From: Mycobacterium sp. SMC-4 | GTDB lineage: Bacteria > Actinomycetota > Actinomycetes > Mycobacteriales > Mycobacteriaceae | Length of the DNA: 64,000 bases | Reading direction: 5' to 3' | NCBI RefSeq assembly: GCF_025263265.1 | Contig: NZ_CP079869.1 | Location: 3,162,001-3,226,000 of the forward strand | Shown: in pieces, positions 48,731-55,917 of the stretch | Layout: each line of letters opens with the position of its first letter | Position numbering within the stretch: position 1 is the stretch's first letter | Translations under genes and position numbers: made by a program | Notes under the pieces: generated by a model | Databases searched by the model: none | Seen by the model: only the letters and a program-made list of their open reading frames with translations | What the model was told of the DNA's origin: nothing

Positions 48731-50029
48731 ATGGACACCACCAGGGCAACGGCACCGGCGCGCGAGCTCTCGCTCGACCTCTACCGATCCGCAGCGGTCA
48801 TGCTCGTCGTCATAGGGCACTGGCTGATGTCGGTGATGACCTACCGCGACGGCGAGTTCGGCCGCGACAACCCGCTGGTCATCCTGCCGTGGACGCAGTG
48901 GCTGACCTGGGGCTTTCAGGTGGTCCCGGTGTTCTTCGCCGTCGCCGGTTACGCCAGCGCGGTGTCGTGGGCGTCTCGGCAGGAGTCGCGTCAGGAGTGG
49001 GTGCGCCGCCGGATCGCACGCGTGCTGGGCCCCACTGCGGTCTATGTCGGCTTCGTCCTCGTCGTCATGGCGGTGCTGCTGGCCGTGGGCGTCGACGGCG
49101 AGGTGCTCGAGCTCGGCGGCTGGGCGGTAGCCATGCACCTGTGGTTCTTGGCGGTCTACCTGATGGTGGTCGCGCTGACGCCGATCGCGGTGGCCGCGCA
49201 TGCGCGCCTGGGCCTGGTGGTTCCGGCGGTTCTGGCCGGGTGTCTGGTTCTGGTGGATGTGATCGCGATCAGTACCGACCGCGCCGAGATTCGTGTCCTG
49301 AACTATTTCTTCTGCTGGGCGGCGATCTATCAGCTCGGAATCGCCTGGCACGGTGCGCTTCTGCGCCGACGAGTCCTGGTGGCGATGGCCACCGTGGCCG
49401 CGCTCGCACTGCCCCTGCTGGTGACCTGGGGCCCCTATCCGGTCGCGATGATCGGTGTGCCGGGAGTCCGGGTGGAGAACTCGGCACCGCCGTCGGTGGC
49501 GCTGCTGGCGCTGGCCACGGTGCAGATCGGTGTGCTGTTCGCGCTGGTGCCGATCCTCAATCGGGTGCTGACGAGGGGAAAGTGGCCGCGGATCATCGGC
49601 GTGGCGAATGACAACGTGATGGCGCTCTACCTTTGGCACATGCTGCCGGTGATCGTCGTGACCCTGGTCGGCTACCCGACCGGGCTGCTCCCCCAGCCCG
49701 ACATCGGATCGGGAGCCTGGTGGTTGGCCCGACTGCAGTGGGAGATCGTGCTCGCCGTCGTGACCGCTGCACTGCTGTGCCTGCTGTACTGGCAGCGGCG
49801 GGTGTTCGCCCGGCCGATGCCGACGTTCCCGGTCCCGCTGCCTCGCGGGCTGGGCGAAGCGCTGCTGTACGCCGGCACCGGGTCGTGCGCGCTCGCGCTG
49901 GCGCTGTTGTCGGCCAACGGGTTCGCCCCCGGCGGGCGGCTCCCGCTGCTGGCCATGGCGCTGTTCGCCGGCGGTGCGCTGTTGGTCGCCGCTCGTCCGC
50001 GAGCTCGTCAGTACACGTCGCGCAGGTAG
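48731..50029 (+). CDS. Acyltransferase-3 family integral membrane protein
   Basis: 432 residues from the ATG at 48731 (a GTG three bases earlier is also possible; the frame remains open into the IS). Ten or more membrane segments. ELSLDLYRSAAVMLVVIGHWL is the acyltransferase-3 (OafA/YrhL-like) start with the conserved Arg and catalytic His in the first helix, and LYLWHMLPVIVVTLVG is the second conserved His region. Such proteins O-acylate sugars or lipids at the membrane; the acceptor here is unknown. It ends with a 22-base tail-to-tail overlap with the nitrate reductase gene. Confidence 0.86.
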   Translation: MDTTRATAPARELSLDLYRSAAVMLVVIGHWLMSVMTYRDGEFGRDNPLVILPWTQWLTWGFQVVPVFFAVAGYASAVSWASRQESRQEWVRRRIARVLGPTAVYVGFVLVVMAVLLAVGVDGEVLELGGWAVAMHLWFLAVYLMVVALTPIAVAAHARLGLVVPAVLAGCLVLVDVIAISTDRAEIRVLNYFFCWAAIYQLGIAWHGALLRRRVLVAMATVAALALPLLVTWGPYPVAMIGVPGVRVENSAPPSVALLALATVQIGVLFALVPILNRVLTRGKWPRIIGVANDNVMALYLWHMLPVIVVTLVGYPTGLLPQPDIGSGAWWLARLQWEIVLAVVTAALLCLLYWQRRVFARPMPTFPVPLPRGLGEALLYAGTGSCALALALLSANGFAPGGRLPLLAMALFAGGALLVAARPRARQYTSRR

Positions 50030-53000
50030 CGCTTGTCGGCCACCATCTGTCGTTTGTAGGCACGGGCACTATCGGTGTCCATCCGTCCGTGGGTGGAGAT
50101 GATGCGGGTCAATGCGTCGTCGACGTCGCGGGCCATCCGGGTGGCGTCGCCGCAGACGTACAGGTGTGCGCCGTCTTCGAGCCAGCGCCACACGTCGGCG
50201 CCGTAGTCGAGCATCTTGTGCTGGACGTAGACCCGGTCCGGTTGGTCGCGGGAGAACGCCAGGTCCAAGCGGTTGAGGAAGCCGTCATCGACCATGTCGG
50301 TCAGGTCGTCGCGGTAGTAGAAATTCTGGTCGCGATGGTGGTCGCCGAAGAACAGCCAGTTGCGGCCCCGGTGGCCCAGCGCGCGGCGTTCCTGCAGGAA
50401 ACCGCGGAACGGTGCGATGCCGGTGCCGGGCCCGACCATGATCATCGGCGTGTCCGGCTCCTGTGGCGGACGGAAGTGCGGAGAACGCTGCAGGAACACC
50501 GGCACCGGAGTGCCGTCGGCCAGGTCGGCCAGGTAGGTCGACGCGACACCACCACGGGGTCCGCCGTCGGGGCCCCGGTAGCGCACGACCGACACGGTCA
50601 GTTGCGCCTCGTGCGGACTGACCAGAGGGCTGGATGAGATCGAGTACTGCCGCGGTGTCAGCCGGACCAGCACTTCCTGCCACAGTTCCGGGTCGGCGCG
50701 CACGCCGAACTCGCCGACAAGGTCGAGGCCGTTGCGGTTGACCAGCCACCTGTCGAGTTCGCCCCGGTTGTTGCGCAGTCGTTTGGCCGCCGCGGCATCT
50801 GGACTGTGCTCGGCGACAAAGCGCACCAGGTTCGACGTCACCTTGCATATGTCGTAATGCGACCGCAATGCGTCCCGCAGTGCCAGCTGCACACCGTCGA
50901 CAACGACCGCCTCGGCGCCGTGGAAGCCGGCAGCGGCCAGCCAGCTCTCGACGACGCTGTCGGAGTTGATGACCCACACGCCCAGCGAGTCGCCGACCGA
51001 GTAGCTGACGTCGTGTCCGCTGAGGTCGAATCCGAATTGCCGGACGTCCTTGGCCGCGCCATGCGGGGTCAGCCGGGTGTTACGGCACAGCGGCACAGCC
51101 AGCGGCTCGGATCGCGTGAAAAGTGTCGTTGCAGTGCGTTTCTCGGGTACACGGTCGGATGGCCCGATGAGCTCGACGACGGCGTCGGTCCATTCGTTGC
51201 GCGGTTGGTCCTCGTAGGCTTCACATTCGGTACGGTCGATCATCCTGGTGGCGCCCAGATCCGCAAGGCGGGTGTCGAGGGATTTCGCGTGACCGCAGAA
51301 ATTGTCGTAGGAGCGGTCTCCGATGCCGAGCACCGTGTAGCGCACCCCGTCCAGTGACGGCGCGTGCGGGGATTCCAGCTGTTCCCAGAAGCTGGTGCCG
51401 TTGTCGGGTGGTCCGCCGTCACCGAAGGTGCTCGTGACGATCAGGACTTCACCGGCTTCGGACAGTTCGTCGAGTTCGATATCGTCCATCGCGCGCAGCC
51501 GGGCACCGGCCAGCCGCTCACTCAGCTGGCCGGCGAACTCCTCGGCATTGCCGGTCTGCGACGCCCACAGCACCAGCGGCCCGGATCCCGGCTCGGCCCG
51601 CGGCGCCAACGCGCCGAGCCGGGAGTAACGGCCGGCCAGCAGTCCGTCGATCCACAGCCGCGCCCGCGCACTGACCGGTGCGCTTGCCGGCAGTACCGGA
51701 ACTCCCGGTGACCCGTCCTCTATCCCGGCCAGAAACCCGTTCAGGTACAGCTCTTCGGCGGCGGTCAGCGCGGGCTTTCCCGAGCCGGCCGGCACCGGGG
51801 CCAGCCGTACCGCGCACACCTTGAACTCCGGCTGTAGTGAGTCCGGGTCGACCGCGTCGTTGGTGAGCGCGTTGACGGTCAAGAATTCGCCGTGCTCGTC
51901 GTTCCAGTGGAACGGCACCCACGTGTTGCCGGGGCGGACCCGGTCGGTGATCGCTGCGGGCAGCATCGCACGGCCCCGGCGGGTCACCAGTTCGACGTCG
52001 TGGCCGTCGGCGATGTCCAGTGCGTCGGCGTCATCGGGGTGAATCTCGACGAACGGCCCAGGGTTGAGCTTGTTGAGCTTGGTGACCCTGCCGGTCTTGG
52101 TCATGGTGTGCCACTGATGCTGCAGCCGGCCGGTGTTGAGGACGAACGGGAAGTCGTCATCGGGCAGTTCGGCGGCGTCCAGGTGCGGCCGGGGATGAAA
52201 GACGGCGCGCCGTGAGGAGGTCGGGAACGCCAGCCGAGGTCGGTGACCGTCCGCATCGACGAACAGCTGTTGGGACACACCGTCATTGCGGTATCGGACC
52301 GGGTTGCGGTCGGGCGCCTCCGGGGAGGGGCACGGCCACTGGACCGGCGTCTCACGGAGCCGTTCGTAGCTGATGCCGCGCAGGTCGTATCCGGTCCGCG
52401 GATTGTGGAAGCGACGGATCTCGTCGAAGATCTGCTCGCTGGACTTGTAGTCGAAGGCCTCACCGAACCCGAGATGCCCGGCCACACCGCAGATCAGTTC
52501 CCAGTCGGGCCGCGCGTCACCGACGGGCGCCACCGATTGCTGTAACAGCGTCAGATTCCGATCGGAGTTGACCATCACCGCGTCGGCTTCGGCCCACAGC
52601 GCGGCGGGCAGCACGATGTCGGCGTAGCGGTTGGTCGCGGTGTCGGCGTAGGCGTCCTGGGTGATCACCAACTCCGCGGATCGCAGACCGCCCAGCACGG
52701 TGTCCCGGTTGGCCACACTGGCCACCGGATTGGTGCAGATGATCCAGATCGCCTTGATCTCGCCACTGTTCAGCCCCCGGAACAACTCGACGGTGCCGGG
52801 GCCGACGTCGGTGCGGATGGTGCCGGGCGGTAGCCCCCACTGATCCTCGACGAAGGCGCGGTCCTCGTCCGACAACACCGCGCGCTGCCCCGGCAGTCCG
52901 GGTCCCATGTACCCCATTTCGCGTCCGCCCATGGCGTTGGGCTGCCCGGTCAGCGACATCGGGCCACTACCGGGGCGGCAGATGGCTCCGGTGGCCAGGT

Positions 53001-53949
53001 GCAGGTTGCAGATCGCGTTGGTGTTCCAGGTGCCGTGGGTGCTCTGGTTCAACCCCATCGTCCAGCAGGACATCCACTCTCCGGCAGCCGCGATCATCGC
53101 GGCGGCGGTACGGATGTCGGCTTCGGCCAGTCCGGTCAGCGCGGCCACCCGCGCCGGCGGATAGTCGGCGAGGAACTGCGGCATCGCCTCCCAGCCCTCG
53201 GTGTGCTCGGCGATGAACTCCTCGTCGATGGCCTCGTTCTCGACCAGCAGGTGCAGAATCCCGTTGAGCAGAGCCAGATCCGTGCCCGGCCGGATCGGCA
53301 GGTACAGATCCGCCTTCTCGGCGGTGGCGGTTCGGCGTGGGTCGACGACAATCAGCTTGGCACCGGCCTTGAGGCGGTCGGCCATCCGCAGATACAGGAT
53401 CGGATGGCAATCGGCCATGTTCGACCCGATGACGAAGAACAAATCGGTGCAGTCGAAGTCGGTGTAGGACCCGGGTGGACCGTCGGCACCCAGCGACTGC
53501 TTGAAGCCGGTGCCGGCACTGGCCATGCACAACCGCGAGTTGGATTCGATGTGCACGGTGCGCAGGAAGCCCTTGGCCAGCTTGGTTGCCAGGTACTGCG
53601 ATTCGATCGACATCTGACCTGACACGTAGAGCGCTACCGAGTCCGGGCCGTGCTCGTCGACGATCGCTCGCAGCCGCTCACCCGCTTGCGCCAGCGCGTC
53701 GTCGACGTCGACCGCGACCGGTTCGGCGTCGCGCGACGGCCGCAGCAGCGCCGTCATCAGCCGGCCGTCGGTGGCCGCCATCATCTCGGCATGCGTGGCG
53801 CCCTTGGTGCACAGCCGTCCAAAATTGGTGGGGTGCAACTTGTCCCCGGAGACGCGCGCGATGACCGGAGCACCCGTGACGGCGTCGGGGCGGGTCTCGA
53901 CCGAGATCCCGCACCCGACACCGCAATACGAGCAGGCGGTTCGACTCAT
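50008..53949 (-). CDS. nasN: Fused assimilatory nitrate reductase: Mo-bisMGD catalytic unit + flavodoxin + FAD/NADPH reductase (NasN type)
   Basis: 1313 residues, ATG. Residues 1-700 are a molybdopterin oxidoreductase: the 4Fe-4S ligands Cys6, Cys9, Cys13 and Cys47 (CSYCGVGCGI, RLCTKGATH) and the Mo ligand Cys141 in SNSRLCMASAGTGF, as in NapA/NasA. A flavodoxin domain follows (VLWASQTGNAEEFAGQL, about residue 796; STFGDGGPPDNG), then a cytochrome P450 reductase/sulfite reductase alpha-type module with FAD motif RQYSISSSPL (about 1100), NADPH site MVGPGTGIAPFRGFLQERR (about 1173) and a C-terminal aromatic residue. Electrons can thus go from NADPH to nitrate in one chain. The name follows M. 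smegmatis nasN. It is coupled to narK by ATGA. Confidence 0.9.
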   Translation of the reverse strand: MSRTACSYCGVGCGISVETRPDAVTGAPVIARVSGDKLHPTNFGRLCTKGATHAEMMAATDGRLMTALLRPSRDAEPVAVDVDDALAQAGERLRAIVDEHGPDSVALYVSGQMSIESQYLATKLAKGFLRTVHIESNSRLCMASAGTGFKQSLGADGPPGSYTDFDCTDLFFVIGSNMADCHPILYLRMADRLKAGAKLIVVDPRRTATAEKADLYLPIRPGTDLALLNGILHLLVENEAIDEEFIAEHTEGWEAMPQFLADYPPARVAALTGLAEADIRTAAAMIAAAGEWMSCWTMGLNQSTHGTWNTNAICNLHLATGAICRPGSGPMSLTGQPNAMGGREMGYMGPGLPGQRAVLSDEDRAFVEDQWGLPPGTIRTDVGPGTVELFRGLNSGEIKAIWIICTNPVASVANRDTVLGGLRSAELVITQDAYADTATNRYADIVLPAALWAEADAVMVNSDRNLTLLQQSVAPVGDARPDWELICGVAGHLGFGEAFDYKSSEQIFDEIRRFHNPRTGYDLRGISYERLRETPVQWPCPSPEAPDRNPVRYRNDGVSQQLFVDADGHRPRLAFPTSSRRAVFHPRPHLDAAELPDDDFPFVLNTGRLQHQWHTMTKTGRVTKLNKLNPGPFVEIHPDDADALDIADGHDVELVTRRGRAMLPAAITDRVRPGNTWVPFHWNDEHGEFLTVNALTNDAVDPDSLQPEFKVCAVRLAPVPAGSGKPALTAAEELYLNGFLAGIEDGSPGVPVLPASAPVSARARLWIDGLLAGRYSRLGALAPRAEPGSGPLVLWASQTGNAEEFAGQLSERLAGARLRAMDDIELDELSEAGEVLIVTSTFGDGGPPDNGTSFWEQLESPHAPSLDGVRYTVLGIGDRSYDNFCGHAKSLDTRLADLGATRMIDRTECEAYEDQPRNEWTDAVVELIGPSDRVPEKRTATTLFTRSEPLAVPLCRNTRLTPHGAAKDVRQFGFDLSGHDVSYSVGDSLGVWVINSDSVVESWLAAAGFHGAEAVVVDGVQLALRDALRSHYDICKVTSNLVRFVAEHSPDAAAAKRLRNNRGELDRWLVNRNGLDLVGEFGVRADPELWQEVLVRLTPRQYSISSSPLVSPHEAQLTVSVVRYRGPDGGPRGGVASTYLADLADGTPVPVFLQRSPHFRPPQEPDTPMIMVGPGTGIAPFRGFLQERRALGHRGRNWLFFGDHHRDQNFYYRDDLTDMVDDGFLNRLDLAFSRDQPDRVYVQHKMLDYGADVWRWLEDGAHLYVCGDATRMARDVDDALTRIISTHGRMDTDSARAYKRQMVADKRYLRDVY

Positions 53950-55385
53950 TTCGGAGCGACAGGCTCCGGAGCCGGTGCGCGCCCGATGTGTTCGTAGGCG
54001 CGCTGCTCATGCAACCTCAGGAAGACGTACCAGGTCACGAAAGCGCACACCACGTAGAACCCGAGGAACACCCAGAATGCGTTGGTCGCCGACTGTGCCT
54101 CACCGACGTAGGAAGCACGCAGCACCACGTTGATGAACACTCCGCCGAGAGCACCGACCGCTCCGGCGAATCCGATCAGTGCACCCGACATCGCCCGCGA
54201 CCACGCAGCCTTCTCATCGCGGCTCAAGTCGTCGCGGCCCTGGGCCTTGGCCTCGAAGATCGACGGGATCATCTTGTAGGTGGAGCCGTTGCCGATCCCC
54301 GAGAGGATGAACAACACGATGAAGCCGATGACGTAGCCGGCCATCTGGCCGCTGGTGGGTGCGCCGGGCAAGGCATCGTCAAGCATCCCGGCGACCACGA
54401 CGATCCCGGCGGCCATCATCATCGCCATGAAGGTGTACAGGGTGACCTTGCCGCCGCCGACCCGATCGGCCAGCTTGCCGCCGAACGGTCGCGAGATCGA
54501 ACCGAGCAGCGGGCCGAGGAATGCGATCTGGGCGGCGTGCAGAGCGGCCTGCGCCGGGGTGTCGCCGCCGGCCAGGAAGTTGATCTGCAGGACCTGGCCG
54601 AACGCGAAGGAGAAGCCGATGAACGACCCGAACGTGCCGATGTAGAGAAAGCTCATCACCCAGGAGTCCCGGAAGCGCATCGCTTCGACCAAAGCCCCGA
54701 AATTCGACTTCTGGTTGCGCAGGTTGTCCATGTACACCGCCGCACCCAGGGCTGCTGCCGCGATGGCCACCAGGTAGATGGCGCAGACGATCTCCGGTCG
54801 GGCATTGCCCACCGTGGCGATGACCAGCAGACCGATGAGCTGGATGACCGGTACGCCGATGTTGCCACCGCCGGCGTTGAGCCCCAGCGCCCAGCCCTTG
54901 AGCCGTTGCGGATAGAACGCGTTGATGTTGGTCATCGACGACGCGAAGTTGCCGCCGCCCAGACCGGCGAACGCCGCGATCACCAAGTAGGTGGTGTACG
55001 ACGCCGGATTCTTCATGTAGTAGAGGGTCAGCACCGTCGGGATCAGCAGCAGCAGCGCGCTGACGATGGTCCAGTTACGCCCCCCGAACCGGGCCGGGGC
55101 GATGGTGTAGGGAATCCGTACAAACGCGCCCACCAGTGTCGGGACCGCCACCAGGTAGAACTTTCCGGCGGCATCGATGCCGTAGACGTCCTGCGGCATG
55201 AACAGCACCATCACCGACCAGATGGACCACACCGAGAACCCGACGTGCTCGGCGACGATCGACCAGATCAGGTTGCGCTTGGCGATGTCTTTGCCGGCAG
55301 GTCTTCCCCCGGTGCCTTCCCAGGCCTCGACGTCCTCGGGATCCCAGTGCTCGATGTCACGGCTGCGGGGTTGGGTCGATGTCAT
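53946..55385 (-). CDS. Nitrate/nitrite MFS transporter NarK-type
   Basis: 479 residues from the ATG at 55385 (MTSTQPRSRDIEHWDPEDVEAWEG); the frame opens 14 codons earlier. Twelve membrane segments of the nitrate/nitrite porter family: RNLIWSIVAEHVGFSVWSIWSVMVLFM, FVRIPYTIAPARFGGRNW, the GLGGGNFASSMTNINAFYP nitrate signature, GLNAGGGNIGVP, and FGGKLADRVGGGKVT. It is directly upstream of the nitrate reductase gene with a four-base overlap (ATGA), so uptake and reduction are made together. The divergent gap to the small unknown gene is 176 bases. Confidence 0.92.
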   Translation of the reverse strand: MTSTQPRSRDIEHWDPEDVEAWEGTGGRPAGKDIAKRNLIWSIVAEHVGFSVWSIWSVMVLFMPQDVYGIDAAGKFYLVAVPTLVGAFVRIPYTIAPARFGGRNWTIVSALLLLIPTVLTLYYMKNPASYTTYLVIAAFAGLGGGNFASSMTNINAFYPQRLKGWALGLNAGGGNIGVPVIQLIGLLVIATVGNARPEIVCAIYLVAIAAAALGAAVYMDNLRNQKSNFGALVEAMRFRDSWVMSFLYIGTFGSFIGFSFAFGQVLQINFLAGGDTPAQAALHAAQIAFLGPLLGSISRPFGGKLADRVGGGKVTLYTFMAMMMAAGIVVVAGMLDDALPGAPTSGQMAGYVIGFIVLFILSGIGNGSTYKMIPSIFEAKAQGRDDLSRDEKAAWSRAMSGALIGFAGAVGALGGVFINVVLRASYVGEAQSATNAFWVFLGFYVVCAFVTWYVFLRLHEQRAYEHIGRAPAPEPVAPK

Positions 55386-55510
55386 GCGCCAAGTGAACTG
55401 CCAGGCGATTCCGCACCCATTGCGCATCGATGACCCTGGTGAAAACTCGCCCTCACATCGCCACGGGCTTCACCGTGAGGCGGGGCTGCTGTGATCGGCG
55501 GGACTCATAG

Positions 55511-55539
55511 GTGACTTGCAGGTGAAACGGGCCGGAAAC
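55511..55539 (+). promoter_or_regulatory. Candidate GlnR-like half-sites between narK and the nirB operon
   Basis: GTGAC (55511-55515), GAAAC (55524-55528) and GAAAC (55535-55539), the last two exactly six bases apart. GlnR boxes in actinobacteria have gTnAc and GaAAc half-sites separated by six bases, so the GAAAC-n6-GAAAC pair is a fair match and the GTGAC element (8-base gap) a weaker one. It lies 23-51 bases before the start of the rightward operon. Nitrogen regulation by GlnR is expected for these genes in mycobacteria. Assignment is by eye. Confidence 0.4.
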
Positions 55540-55561
55540 ACGCTGCTCCTAGCGTCGAACC

Positions 55562-55915
55562 ATGACCGACGGAAGCAGCCCTCGTTTCCTCCAGGGAGCG
55601 TTCGAGTTCGACGGTGCCGGCTACGACAAGCCGGTGGCGCTGGACACCTCATTGCGCTATGTCGTGCCGGCGGGCGCCATCGCGCAACCGGTGTACTTCC
55701 GGGGCGGCAACTCGACAAAGCAGATGGTCACCGTGGTGTTGTTGCGCGACGGCGCGCCCATGCGGTACTTCCCGATCGCGGCCAAGGGTGCCACTCACGT
55801 AGCGCTTCGGGTGGTGGAGGATCTGCTCGCCGACACCGTACTGGAACTGCAGATCGCGGCTCCGGAGGGGGTGCAGGGCACGGTGGTCGTCGACCTCGGT
55901 CTGGTGGAGGTGTAG
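55562..55915 (+). CDS. Small protein of unknown function leading the nirBD operon
   Basis: 117 residues, ATG. Strand-rich: FLQGAFEFDGAGYDKPVALD, TSLRYVVPAGAIAQPVYFRGGNS, MVTVVLLRDGAPMRYFPIAA, KGATHVALRVVEDLLADTVLEL and GVQGTVVVDLGLVEV. It looks like an all-beta sandwich of the kind used for ligand binding; no cysteine and no catalytic motif is present. I do not recognise a family with a proven role. It ends two bases before the nirB start and is thus made with nitrite reductase. A role in nitrite assimilation is inferred only from this position. Confidence 0.76.
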   Translation: MTDGSSPRFLQGAFEFDGAGYDKPVALDTSLRYVVPAGAIAQPVYFRGGNSTKQMVTVVLLRDGAPMRYFPIAAKGATHVALRVVEDLLADTVLELQIAAPEGVQGTVVVDLGLVEV

Positions 55916-55917
55916 CG

